Below are positions 1 through 7,361 of a DNA stretch of 13,571 nt, in pieces. The notes under the pieces are model-generated. The model made no database searches, was not told the origin of the DNA, and worked only from the letters and a program-made list of their open reading frames with translations. The DNA is from CAYXNZ01 sp964553705 (GTDB lineage Bacteria > Patescibacteriota > Patescibacteriia > Patescibacteriales > GWC2-42-12). Positions within the stretch are counted from its first letter, which is position 1; every line of letters starts with the position of its first letter. Position numbers and translations under genes: made by a program. The stretch spans positions 1-13,571 of the forward strand of contig CAZKKV010000025.1 of assembly GCA_964553705.1 (NCBI GenBank), given 5' to 3'.

Positions 1-1
1 C

Positions 2-1198
2 AAGAAAACAAAAATTAATTTCAGACAATCAATCTTTTTTTCTTATTTTATTATTTTGTTCTTTTTTGTTGTATGGGGCTTGTTAAATGGCTTACTGCAA
101 GACAATGAATCAAGTAATATTTTTTTCGATTTTAATAACTGGCTTTATTTTTTGCTGATTCTCCCGATATACGATTTACTGCAAAATAATAAACAGATAG
201 AAACGGTTTTAAATATTTTTGCCGCTTGTGTTGTTTGGTTAATTTTTAAAACATTATTTTTGTTATATTTTTTCTCCCATAATTTTTATTTCTTTTTTGA
301 GGATATATATAAATGGGTAAGAACAACTGGAGTGGGCGAGATAACGCAAATGGATAGTGGCTTTTCACGAATCTTTTTCCAGTCTCATTTATTTACCCTG
401 CCAGCCCTTTTTATTCTCTTGCTTATTCTAATGAAATTCTTAAAAACTGAGAATGAAAAATCAACCTTTTTGAACAAAAATTTTAATTTATTATTTATCG
501 CCAACTGTCTTTTATTTTCAGTCATAATCACAAGTTTATCTAGAAGTTTTTGGATGGGATTATTAGTCGGAATTACAACTATAGTTATTTTGTCTTTTTT
601 TAAATATAAAATATCATTTTTTCATATTTTCTCTTTCGCTTCGCTAACCTGCTTGTCCGTTATTATCGGCGGGATTATAATTGTCGGTATAATCAAACTA
701 CCTTGGCCAACACCGATTACCCAAGTAAACTTAACTGATATTGTTACCGAAAGAGCAACTCAAATAACCGGTGAAGCTGGTGCTTCTTCCCGTTGGCTCT
801 TGTTACCGGAATTGTGGCAAGAAATAAAAATATCACCAATTATCGGTCAGGGTTTTGGTAAAACCGTAACCTATACTTCACAAGATCCTAGAGTTTTAGA
901 GTCAAGCGCTTCAGGGATATACACGACCTATGCTTTTGAATGGGGCTGGTTAGACATATGGCTCAAACTAGGTCTAATTGGTTTTATTGCTTATCTAGTG
1001 CTACTAATAAAAATAATTACTTTTTCTCTTAAAAAATCAAATAATTTAATCATTCTGATAATTCCGACAACACTTCTTTGTCTACTAACCGTAAATATAT
1101 TTAGTCCTTATGCAAATCACCCTCTTGGTATTGGGCTTCTAATATTTTTTGTCGCATTAACTGACTATGTAAGTTATCAACAGAAGGCTCTTGCCTAA
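2..1198 (+). CDS. O-antigen ligase/polymerase-like membrane protein (5' partial)
   Basis: The reading frame is open from the left edge, so the N-terminus lies outside the window; 398 residues are visible. An internal TTG at 56 could be read as a start, but the preceding codons (FRQSIFFSYFII) look like part of the same hydrophobic segment. The protein is strongly hydrophobic with several membrane segments. It carries a central SLSRSFWMGLL stretch, a large extracytoplasmic loop with a SRWLLLPELW and IGQGFG pattern, and a late EWGWLDIWLKLGLIGF helix. This layout is typical of the Wzy/RfaL (PF04932-type) family, which joins lipid-linked glycans outside the inner membrane. Identification rests on topology and the S-R-S-x-W and GxGFG patterns, since the family has little sequence conservation. 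The substrate cannot be told. Role in envelope polysaccharide assembly is inferred. A glycosyltransferase-related gene sits at the other end of the window. Confidence 0.72.
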   Translation, partial: KKTKINFRQSIFFSYFIILFFFVVWGLLNGLLQDNESSNIFFDFNNWLYFLLILPIYDLLQNNKQIETVLNIFAACVVWLIFKTLFLLYFFSHNFYFFFEDIYKWVRTTGVGEITQMDSGFSRIFFQSHLFTLPALFILLLILMKFLKTENEKSTFLNKNFNLLFIANCLLFSVIITSLSRSFWMGLLVGITTIVILSFFKYKISFFHIFSFASLTCLSVIIGGIIIVGIIKLPWPTPITQVNLTDIVTERATQITGEAGASSRWLLLPELWQEIKISPIIGQGFGKTVTYTSQDPRVLESSASGIYTTYAFEWGWLDIWLKLGLIGFIAYLVLLIKIITFSLKKSNNLIILIIPTTLLCLLTVNIFSPYANHPLGIGLLIFFVALTDYVSYQQKALA

Positions 1199-1266
1199 AA
1201 AAATTTTTTGTTGTATATTTTGAATTACATTTTAAAATTAATCTCGCTTTATGCGATTTTAAAATT

Positions 1267-1725
1267 ATGCATGATCAAATTATTACCCCCGAAGGTTATG
1301 AAAAACTACAAGCCGAAATTAAAGAAAGAAAAACAACCAAACGTTTGGAAATAGCACGACGAATTGAATCAGCTAAAGAATTAGGAGATTTAAGCGAAAA
1401 TGCAGAATATGCTGACGCTAAAGAAGAGCAAGCTTTTAATGAAGGGCGAGTTGGCGAATTAACTGCACTCTTAAAAAATTTAACGATAGTAGCGAATGGT
1501 CCTGGTGACGGAAAAATCAGCATGGGCTCAATAATCGAAGTTGAAAAAGATGGGATGAGAAAACATTTTACTATCGTCAGCTTTAACGAAGCTAATCCAG
1601 CCGAAGGCAAAATCTCCAACGAATCTCCTCTAGGCAAAGCATTTTTAGAAAAACGTAAGGGCGATACGATTATCGTAAACGCACCAAAAGGTGAAGCAAT
1701 CTACAAAATTTTAAAGATAGAATAA
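1267..1725 (+). CDS. greA: Transcription elongation factor GreA
   Basis: The 152-residue product is close to the usual GreA length (about 158). GreA binds RNA polymerase through the secondary channel and stimulates cleavage of the backtracked RNA 3' end. Residues 1-75 form the N-terminal coiled-coil hairpin. The tip motif GDLSENAEY at 40-48 puts acidic residues D41 and E44 exactly where GreA needs them to coordinate magnesium. The C-terminal FKBP-like domain (about 80-152) contains GSIIEVEKDG and the family-typical ISNESPLGKAFLEKRKGD. The ATG at 1267 is chosen because MHDQIITPEGYEKL matches the family N-terminus; an in-frame stop lies just upstream. There is no Shine-Dalgarno sequence. A terminator hairpin follows directly, so greA is probably a single-gene unit or the tail of a transcript from upstream. 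Confidence 0.95.
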   Translation: MHDQIITPEGYEKLQAEIKERKTTKRLEIARRIESAKELGDLSENAEYADAKEEQAFNEGRVGELTALLKNLTIVANGPGDGKISMGSIIEVEKDGMRKHFTIVSFNEANPAEGKISNESPLGKAFLEKRKGDTIIVNAPKGEAIYKILKIE

Positions 1726-1732
1726 ATACGTC

Positions 1733-1768
1733 AATAAAAAACAGCTTGATTTTAGGTTGTTTTTTATT
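1733..1768 (+). terminator. Intrinsic terminator after greA
   Basis: The left arm AATAAAAAACA (1733-1743) pairs perfectly with TGTTTTTTATT (1758-1768). Four further inner pairs, two of them G-T, leave a six-base loop. The right arm itself provides the T-run. The hairpin starts 7 bases after the greA stop. The stem is A/T-rich, so its strength is uncertain. Confidence 0.6.
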
Positions 1769-1778
1769 TATTTAAACT

Positions 1779-1807
1779 TTGACTTTTTAGCTAACAAAGG
1801 TTAAAAT
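1779..1807 (+). promoter_or_regulatory. Sigma-70-type promoter for the lysS gene run
   Basis: A -35 box TTGACT (1779-1784, 5 of 6 to consensus) is followed by a 17-base spacer and a -10 box TAAAAT (1802-1807, 5 of 6). Transcription would start near 1814, giving a leader of about 59 bases before the lysS ATG. It lies just past the greA terminator, which is the expected place for a new transcript to begin. This is the best two-box promoter seen in the window. Confidence 0.65.
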
Positions 1808-1830
1808 ATACACATCGTTATAGTAAATTC

Positions 1831-1853
1831 AGGCTTCAATAATAGCCTTTTTT
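1831..1853 (+). terminator. Terminator-like hairpin inside the lysS leader (possible attenuator)
   Basis: AGGCT (1831-1835) pairs with AGCCT (1844-1848) around an eight-base loop, followed by an unbroken run of six T. It lies downstream of the promoter at 1779-1807 and about 20 bases before the lysS start. Transcripts from that promoter would therefore have to read through it. The reverse strand has no T-run on the other side, so it does not serve a leftward gene. The stem is only 5 bp, so it may be weak or regulated. Confidence 0.45.
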
Positions 1854-1872
1854 ATTTAGTTTGCATAAAAAT

Positions 1873-3363
1873 ATGGAAAACAAACGGTGTAAAACAAATG
1901 AAAGACAAGATCGTTTAAACAACCTTCACGAGTTAAAAAAACTTGGCGTAAATCCTTATCCAGCGAAAACTAAAAAAAGACTAAAAATTATTGAAATTTT
2001 AGATAATTTCAAGTCGCTTAAAAAGGACAAAAAACAACTTAACGCCGTTGGTAGATTACGAAGCATCAGGGGTCATGGCAATCTAAGTTTTGCTCACTTG
2101 GATGACGGTAGTGCACAAATACAACTAGCTTTTTCAAAAAAAGAAATCGGCACTGAATCATACAAAAATTTTACAAAATTAATTAATATCGGAGATTTTA
2201 TTGAAATTACCGCAGAATGTTTTATAACGCATAAAGGTGAAAATAGCCTGATGGTAAAAAAATGGGATATAATTGCCAAGGCAATTAGACCCTTGCCTGA
2301 AAAATGGCATGGCTTAAAAGACGAGGAAGAAAAATTACGCAAAAGATATTTGGATATTATTTTTAATCCAGATATCAAAGAAATGATAAGAAAAAAAGCG
2401 ATTTTTTGGAACTCTATTCGTGAATTCTTAATAAATAATAACTTTCAAGAAGTTGAAACGCCTACTTTAGAAATAACAGCTGGCGGTGCTGATGCTCGAC
2501 CGTTCGTTACTCACCACAATGCTCTCGACATGGATGTTTATTTGAGAATTTCTATGGGTGAGTTATGGCAAAAAAAACTAATGGTTGCTGGATTTGAAAA
2601 AACCTTTGAAATCGGCCGACAATTCAGAAATGAGGGCATGGATGCAGAACATTTGCAAGATTATACTCAAATGGAATTTTATTGGGCCTATGCCGATTAT
2701 CAAGACGGTATGAAGCTGGTTGAAGAATTATATAAATACGTTGCCAAAAAAACTTTTAATACACTAAAATTTAAAATTGGAGAATTTAATGTAGATTTGA
2801 GCAAAAAATGGGAATTATACGATTATAGCGAAACTGTAAAAAAAATGACTGGCATAGATATTTTTAACGCCGATATTAAAAAAATTGAAAAAAGATTAAA
2901 AGAGTTAAATGTAGAATACGATAAAAAAGGTTTTAATATCACACGTGCTATTGATAATCTATGGAAATATTGCCGAAAACAAATTGCTGGACCAGGTTTT
3001 TTGGTCGGAGTACCAGTTGATGTATCTCCGCTAGCCAAAAGAGACGATAATAATCCAAATATCACTCAGAGATTCCAACCGCTTATTGCCGGTTCAGAAT
3101 TAGGCAACGGCTACAGCGAATTAAATGATCCACTTGACCAAGCAGAAAGATTCAAAGAACAACAAGCCTTAAGAGATGCCGGCGATGACGAAGCGCAAAT
3201 GTATGATAATGATTTTGTCGAAGCACTCGAATATGGCATGCCGCCAACTTGTGGCTTTGGTCTAAGTGAACGAGTTTTTGCTTTTTTTATGAACAAAACA
3301 GTACGCGAATGCCAAATTTTCCCCTTAATGAAACCGAAAAATAATTTTAAAAATGGAAAATAA
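1873..3363 (+). CDS. lysS: Lysyl-tRNA synthetase, class II
   Basis: LysRS charges tRNA-Lys with lysine in the cytoplasm. From the ATG at 1873 it has 496 residues, a normal length. An in-frame TTG at 1861 is possible but sits next to the leader hairpin. The N-terminal anticodon-binding OB fold covers about 58-138 (VGRLRSIRGHGNLSFAHLDDG). The class II core follows, with RYLDIIFNP, EVETPTLE (motif 1 end, about 193-200), AGGADARPFVTHHNALD, FEIGRQFRNEGMD (motif 2, FRNE about 251-254), ELGNGYSELNDPLDQ, and motif 3 TCGFGLSERVFAFF near the C-terminus with its conserved Arg. Motif 3 reads GLSER where typical bacterial LysRS has GIDR, and the region after motif 2 (AEHLQDYTQMEFYWAY) is also unusual. It therefore belongs to a divergent LysRS group. 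It leads a tight gene run and overlaps the next gene by 11 bases. Confidence 0.93.
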   Translation: MENKRCKTNERQDRLNNLHELKKLGVNPYPAKTKKRLKIIEILDNFKSLKKDKKQLNAVGRLRSIRGHGNLSFAHLDDGSAQIQLAFSKKEIGTESYKNFTKLINIGDFIEITAECFITHKGENSLMVKKWDIIAKAIRPLPEKWHGLKDEEEKLRKRYLDIIFNPDIKEMIRKKAIFWNSIREFLINNNFQEVETPTLEITAGGADARPFVTHHNALDMDVYLRISMGELWQKKLMVAGFEKTFEIGRQFRNEGMDAEHLQDYTQMEFYWAYADYQDGMKLVEELYKYVAKKTFNTLKFKIGEFNVDLSKKWELYDYSETVKKMTGIDIFNADIKKIEKRLKELNVEYDKKGFNITRAIDNLWKYCRKQIAGPGFLVGVPVDVSPLAKRDDNNPNITQRFQPLIAGSELGNGYSELNDPLDQAERFKEQQALRDAGDDEAQMYDNDFVEALEYGMPPTCGFGLSERVFAFFMNKTVRECQIFPLMKPKNNFKNGK

Positions 3364-3943
3364 ATTAGGTATAAATTATCAACAAGCCCAAGAATTATTT
3401 AATCGCAACATTACCGATGCGATTATTAAGTTGCATATGATTGAAACAGAAGAAATTATGCGCGCTTTAGCAAAGCATTTTAACGAAAACGAAGAGGAAT
3501 GGGGAATTATCGGATTACTCCACGATATTGACTGGGAAATAACAAAAGAAAATCCAAGCCAACACTGTATAAAAGCTGTTGAAATTCTAAAAACGGCTGG
3601 AGCAACCGAATATCTAATCAACTCAATTATTTCTCACGCCTACACTAACGAGCTTATACCTGAATACAAAGATAAAACCCGCGAAACTAAACTAGAGTAT
3701 TGTTTGGCTGCTGCTGAAACATTGACTGGCTTAATTATTGCCGCCACTTTGGTCCAACCAGACAAAAAACTAGCCAGCGTAAAGATTGAATCTTTGAAAA
3801 AGAAATTTAAACAAAAAGCTTTTGCTGCTAATTGCGACCGCGATATTATTATAGAATGTGAAAAAGCTGGTATAAATATCGATGATTTCTTGGCTATTGG
3901 CTTAAAAGCGTTACAAAACATTTCATCTAAACTGGGCTTATAA
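3353..3943 (+). CDS. HD-domain protein (predicted metal-dependent phosphohydrolase)
   Basis: This is a 196-residue soluble protein of the HD superfamily, whose members use His/Asp-bound metal to hydrolyse phosphoesters. Visible metal-site residues are H28 (KLHMIETEEIMRAL), H57-D58 (GLLHDIDWE) and H95 (IISHAYTNE). The last Asp of the usual H-HD-D set seems replaced by Glu at 122 (AAAETLTGLI, where relatives I recall have an AAD-x-LTGLI pattern). The distinctive TGLI-x-A-x-LVQPDKKLASVK stretch followed by a Lys-rich helix marks a recurring uncharacterised bacterial HD family; the substrate is unknown. Its ATG lies inside the last codons of lysS in another frame, which suggests coupled translation. 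The next gene starts 5 bases after its stop. I assign the fold confidently and the function not at all. Confidence 0.8.
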   Translation: MENKLGINYQQAQELFNRNITDAIIKLHMIETEEIMRALAKHFNENEEEWGIIGLLHDIDWEITKENPSQHCIKAVEILKTAGATEYLINSIISHAYTNELIPEYKDKTRETKLEYCLAAAETLTGLIIAATLVQPDKKLASVKIESLKKKFKQKAFAANCDRDIIIECEKAGINIDDFLAIGLKALQNISSKLGL

Positions 3944-3948
3944 AAACT

Positions 3949-4368
3949 ATGTTGCAGAAAAAAGTAATGGTTTTTGGAACATTTGATATTTTTCACAAAG
4001 GTCATGTAAGTTTTTTAAAACAAGCCAAAAAACATGGCGATAAATTTTTTGTTATTATTGCTCGCGATAAAACCGTAAAAGACGTCAAAGGAAATTTGCC
4101 GCAAAACAATGAGCAACAACGATTGGAAAAAATTAAAAAGAATTTCCCTGAGAATGAAGTGATTTTAGGTAGTCTGACTGACAAATACGAAATAATATGC
4201 AAGTTAAGGCCAGACATAATCTGTCTAGGCTATGACCAAAAGGCCTTTACTCATGATTTAAGAAAAAAACTGAATAAATTAGGGCTGATAGATACAAAAA
4301 TAATCAAATTAAAATCATATAAACCTGAAATATATAAATCATCAAAGATTTTTCAAAAAACAAATTAA
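3949..4368 (+). CDS. Cytidylyltransferase-like nucleotidyltransferase, archaeal FAD synthase (RibL)-like
   Basis: The 139-residue product has the nucleotidyltransferase fold. It starts MVFGTFDIFHKGHVSFLKQAKKHGD, carrying the HxGH nucleotide-binding motif at 16-19. It continues with ARDKTVKDVKG, NNEQQRLEKI, ILGSLTDKYE, LRPDIICLGYDQ, and ends with a YKSSKI motif equivalent to the S-S/T-x-I signature. This chain of motifs resembles archaeal RibL-type FAD synthases more than TagD-type glycerol-3-phosphate cytidylyltransferases, which share the fold. Either FMN adenylylation or CDP-glycerol/CDP-alcohol formation is possible; the sequence alone does not decide. It lies 5 bases after the HD gene and 6 bases before the next ATG, clearly in one transcript. 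No Shine-Dalgarno sequence precedes the ATG. Confidence 0.78.
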   Translation: MLQKKVMVFGTFDIFHKGHVSFLKQAKKHGDKFFVIIARDKTVKDVKGNLPQNNEQQRLEKIKKNFPENEVILGSLTDKYEIICKLRPDIICLGYDQKAFTHDLRKKLNKLGLIDTKIIKLKSYKPEIYKSSKIFQKTN

Positions 4369-4374
4369 AAATTT

Positions 4375-4793
4375 ATGAATATTACTATTTGTGGCAGTCA
4401 GACAAATGCAGAAAAAATCTGCGAGATAAAAGATAAACTTGAAAAATTAAATCATACGGTTTATTCGCATGAATTAATGAAAAAATACGCCGAAGGAGAT
4501 AAGACTGTCATTGAAGAAGCAAAAAAAAATCACGCCAAAATGAAAATCGATAACAATACTTTCAAGTGGTATTACGAAAAAATTAAACAGTCAGATGCGA
4601 TATTAGTATGTAATTTTGAAAAAAATAATATTTCCGGCTATATCGGTGGTTCAGTTTTAATGGAGATAGGCTACGCCCACGTTTTAAATAAAAAATATAT
4701 TTTTTATTTCCCATCCCAGAAGTAGGCTATAAAGACGAGCTTGTAGCCGCGAAACCCGTGATATTAAATGGAGATATTACAAAAATATCCTAA
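4375..4793 (+). pseudogene. Nucleoside 2-deoxyribosyltransferase-like gene with one-base frameshift
   Basis: From the ATG at 4375 the frame runs 116 residues to a TAG at 4723-4725. It shows MNITICGS, a predicted helix pair, SDAILVCNFEKN, and GGSVLMEIGYAHVLNKK, whose Glu in MEIGYA fits the catalytic Glu of the deoxyribosyltransferase family (PF05014-type). The family C-terminus is present but in the -1 frame: after a stop at 4689-4691, that frame reads KIYFLFPIPEVGYKDEL and continues to VILNGDITKIS, ending at TAA 4791-4793. Adding one A to the A6 run at 4690-4695 restores an unbroken 139-residue protein with NKKIYFLFPIPE at the join. The restored end lies 28 bases before serS, a spacing typical of this gene run. 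Possible causes are a base-calling or assembly error, a real inactivating deletion, or slippage-based expression. If intact, it would act on nucleosides or a related N-glycosidic substrate. Confidence 0.75.
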
Positions 4794-4821
4794 AATTAAA
4801 TAATAATTTAAAATATCCTAT

Positions 4822-6069
4822 ATGCTGGACATAAAATACATCAGAGATAACAAAAAAGAAGTTGAAAAAGCGCTTCTGAAAAGAATGGAAAAAAAAGATC
4901 TGGATATTGATGGCTTATTAAAGATAGATGATAGAAGGCGCGAACTAATCTCTAAATCGGACTTGTTAAAGGCAGAGCGAAATAAATTTTCCAAAACCAA
5001 ACCTTCGCCAGAGATTGTAGAAAAAATGAAAAAAACAGGTGAAGAAATAAAAAGTCTTGAAGAAAAATTAAGTCGTATTCAACAAGAATATAACGAAATA
5101 ATTTCAGCTTTACCAAATATTCCAGCCGATGATGTTGTGACTGGCGGAAAAGAAAACAATAAAGTTATTTATACGTTCGGCAAAAAACCAAAATTTTCTT
5201 TTGAACCAAAGGATCATATTGAATTAGCAACCAAATTAGACATAATAGACTACAAGAGAGCGACTAAAATGTCTGGTGCTAACTTTTGGATTTACAAAGG
5301 AATGGGAGCACACTTGGAATGGGCTTTACTTAATTATTTTATAGATTTTCATACAAAAAATAATTACACATTTATTTTACCACCTTTTTTACTCAACGAA
5401 GATTCAGCCTTTGCCTCGGGTCATCTACCGAAATTCCGAGATGATTTATTCTGGACTCAAGATAATCTTTGCTTGAACGCTACTTCGGAAATGATGCTGG
5501 GCAATTATCATCGTAATGAAATTATTGATAAAAAAGAATTGCCTTTGAAATATTTTGCTTATTCAGCTTGCTTTAGACGAGAAGCAGGCAGCTACCGAAA
5601 AGAAGAGAGAGGTATGATTAGAGGACATCAATTTAACAAAATTGAAATGTTTCAATACACTATCCCTGAGGAATCATGGAAAGCTTTTGAAGAATTAAAA
5701 AATAATGCTGAAAAATTAATCGAAGGGCTTAGTTTACATTTTCAAACTAGCCAACTAGCAGCTGGTGACTGTAGCGCTGCTATGGCTAAAACAGTTGACA
5801 TGGAGGTGTGGATACCAAGCATGGAAGTCTACAAGGAAGTAAGCAGTGTTTCAAATGCTCTTGATTATCAATCGAGACGAGGCAATGTTCGCTTCAAAAA
5901 TAATCAAACCGATGAAACCCAGTTTACTCACACTCTTAACGCATCAGGCTTAGCTACTAGTAGGCTCTTGCCAGCCATTCTGGAACAATTTCAGCAAGAA
6001 GATGGTTCAATTGCTATACCCAAAGTACTACAAAAACACATTCCCGGACAGCCAAGTGTTATAAAGTAA
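4822..6069 (+). CDS. serS: Seryl-tRNA synthetase
   Basis: SerRS charges tRNA-Ser (and tRNA-Sec where present). The 415-residue length is typical. The start MLDIKYIRDNKKEVE is the standard family N-terminus, which fixes the ATG at 4822. Residues about 30-95 form the long antiparallel coiled-coil arm that grips the tRNA-Ser extra arm. The class II core has the serine-pocket motif NATSEMML (TSE at 221-223, in place of the common TAE), motif 2 CFRREAGSYRKEERGMIRGHQF (about 250-271, counted in pieces), SSVSNALDYQSRR, and motif 3 NASGLATSR (about 373-381). The common NGSGLAVGR is altered in motif 3, so it looks like a divergent but intact enzyme. It is the last gene of the lysS run and is followed by a terminator. 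Confidence 0.95.
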   Translation: MLDIKYIRDNKKEVEKALLKRMEKKDLDIDGLLKIDDRRRELISKSDLLKAERNKFSKTKPSPEIVEKMKKTGEEIKSLEEKLSRIQQEYNEIISALPNIPADDVVTGGKENNKVIYTFGKKPKFSFEPKDHIELATKLDIIDYKRATKMSGANFWIYKGMGAHLEWALLNYFIDFHTKNNYTFILPPFLLNEDSAFASGHLPKFRDDLFWTQDNLCLNATSEMMLGNYHRNEIIDKKELPLKYFAYSACFRREAGSYRKEERGMIRGHQFNKIEMFQYTIPEESWKAFEELKNNAEKLIEGLSLHFQTSQLAAGDCSAAMAKTVDMEVWIPSMEVYKEVSSVSNALDYQSRRGNVRFKNNQTDETQFTHTLNASGLATSRLLPAILEQFQQEDGSIAIPKVLQKHIPGQPSVIK

Positions 6070-6104
6070 ATTACCTAATGAAAAAAGTGAAAACGACTAA
6101 CCGC

Positions 6105-6142
6105 AGGGAATGCTAAATTTTAGGCATTCCTTGTATATTTTT
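6105..6142 (+). terminator. Intrinsic terminator after serS
   Basis: GGAATGC (6107-6113) pairs with GCATTCC (6124-6130). The stem can gain two outer pairs (6105-6106 with 6131-6132) and inner A/T pairs across a bulged G. A T-rich tail TTGTATATTTTT (6131-6142) follows. It lies 36 bases after the serS stop and is the best terminator on the + strand. Confidence 0.75.
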
Positions 6143-6188
6143 CGGCTATTTAATGTGAAATTAATTATTGATGATAATTTAAATAAAA

Positions 6189-7349
6189 ATGTTTAAAAGA
6201 ACAAACAAATTAAGACTTTCAATTATCAAACAAATTGAAATAGAGGCTGCTAAATATCCAAATGTAATTTCTTTGGCTCAAGGCATTCCAAGCTTTGACA
6301 CACCAGCCTGTATCAAGAGAAGAGTGGAAAACGCTTTGAATAGGGGAGTAGTCGCCAAATACTCACTTTCCCCAGGCTTACCTGAGTTGCGCGAACTAGT
6401 TGAATATTCTTTGACGCAAGAAAACATGTATTACGACTGGCAAAAAGAAATAATCATCACTGCCGGCTCAATCGAGGGTCTTACTGCAACAATTTTAACT
6501 TTGACTAATCCTGGCGATGAAATATTGATTCCTGAGCCAACTTACACCTCTTACCGTGAAGTTATTGTATTGGCTGGATGCAAACCGATTTTTGTCCCCT
6601 TGAATGAAGAAGCGGGCTGGACGCTTGAAATTGATAAATACGAACAATTAATAACCGAAAAAACCAAAGCAATTCTCTATTGCAATCCTAATAATCCAAC
6701 AGGCACTATTTATACCAAAAAACAGCTGCTCGGATTAGCCAAATTGGCAAAAAAACATAATCTTTATTTGATATCAGATGAAGTATATAAAGACTTAATT
6801 GATTATGACAAAAAAGAAATTACTGGATCTATATTTTCGCTGGCGGAAATAAAAGAATTGAGACACCAAGTTATAAGATTATTCAGTTTTTCTAAAGCTT
6901 ATGCTATGACTGGTTGGCGCGTTGGATATTTACATAGTGATGAAAAAAATATCAAAGAGATATTAAAAGTTCACGACTGTTTAGTTACTTGCGCACCAGT
7001 TATTTCACAATACGCAGCTATGGGCGCCCTAGAAATGGGTAAAAGTGATATTAATTTTTTTTGGCATGAATATAGGAAAAGGAGAGACTTGGTCTGTCAA
7101 AGGCTGGATAAACTAAATAAAATATTTTCCTATGTTAAACCAAATAGCTCATATTTTGTTTTTCCAAAAATAAAAACAACCAACGATTCATGGACGTTTT
7201 CACTTAATCTGTTGAAAGAAATCCAGACTGCAGTTGTGCCTGGCATGGCTTTTGGGCCAAGTGGCGAAGGTCATATACGAATAAATTTTGGTCGAGATGC
7301 AAAAACTATCAATGAAGCCTTTGACAGAATGGACGAATATTTTAAATAA
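6189..7349 (+). CDS. PLP-dependent aminotransferase, class I/II (aspartate aminotransferase-like)
   Basis: The 386-residue product has fold-type I aminotransferase landmarks in order: ISLAQGIPSFDTP near the N-terminus (substrate/cofactor loop), YSLSPGLPELRE, ITAGSIEGL (PLP phosphate contact), PEPTYTSY, NPNNPTG (about 166-172, with the Asn contacting PLP), SDEVYKDL (Asp 197 to the pyridine nitrogen, Tyr 200), SFSKAYAMTGWRVGY with the Schiff-base Lys 236 and phosphate-binding Arg 244, and C-terminal HIRINFGRD whose first Arg binds the substrate carboxylate. All key residues are present, so it should be active. The family interconverts amino acids and 2-oxo acids; the exact pair (Asp, aromatic, Ala or other) cannot be told. 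It starts 57 bases past the serS terminator tail start, so it probably opens a new transcript with the two genes that follow. Confidence 0.93.
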   Translation: MFKRTNKLRLSIIKQIEIEAAKYPNVISLAQGIPSFDTPACIKRRVENALNRGVVAKYSLSPGLPELRELVEYSLTQENMYYDWQKEIIITAGSIEGLTATILTLTNPGDEILIPEPTYTSYREVIVLAGCKPIFVPLNEEAGWTLEIDKYEQLITEKTKAILYCNPNNPTGTIYTKKQLLGLAKLAKKHNLYLISDEVYKDLIDYDKKEITGSIFSLAEIKELRHQVIRLFSFSKAYAMTGWRVGYLHSDEKNIKEILKVHDCLVTCAPVISQYAAMGALEMGKSDINFFWHEYRKRRDLVCQRLDKLNKIFSYVKPNSSYFVFPKIKTTNDSWTFSLNLLKEIQTAVVPGMAFGPSGEGHIRINFGRDAKTINEAFDRMDEYFK

Positions 7350-7361
7350 ATAATATTGATT

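Noticed and set aside
1208..1238. Possible promoter before greA (TTGTTG or TTGTAT with TAAAAT)
   Set aside because: Spacing is 19 or 16 bases and the -35 matches are poor; read-through from the ligase gene is equally likely.
1241..1260. Short inverted repeat TCGC-TTTAT-GCGA before greA
   Set aside because: The stem is only 4 bp with no T-run of use; it is not a credible terminator or operator on its own.
4690..4705. Programmed -1 ribosomal frameshift site in the deoxyribosyltransferase-like gene
   Set aside because: The A6 and T6 runs do not make a canonical slippery heptamer in the reading frame and no clear downstream stem-loop was seen, so I did not call it programmed.
6150..6178. Possible promoter TTAATG-17-GATAAT before the aminotransferase
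   Set aside because: The -35 matches only 3 of 6 and the start would fall almost on the ATG. It is plausible by position but too weak to list.
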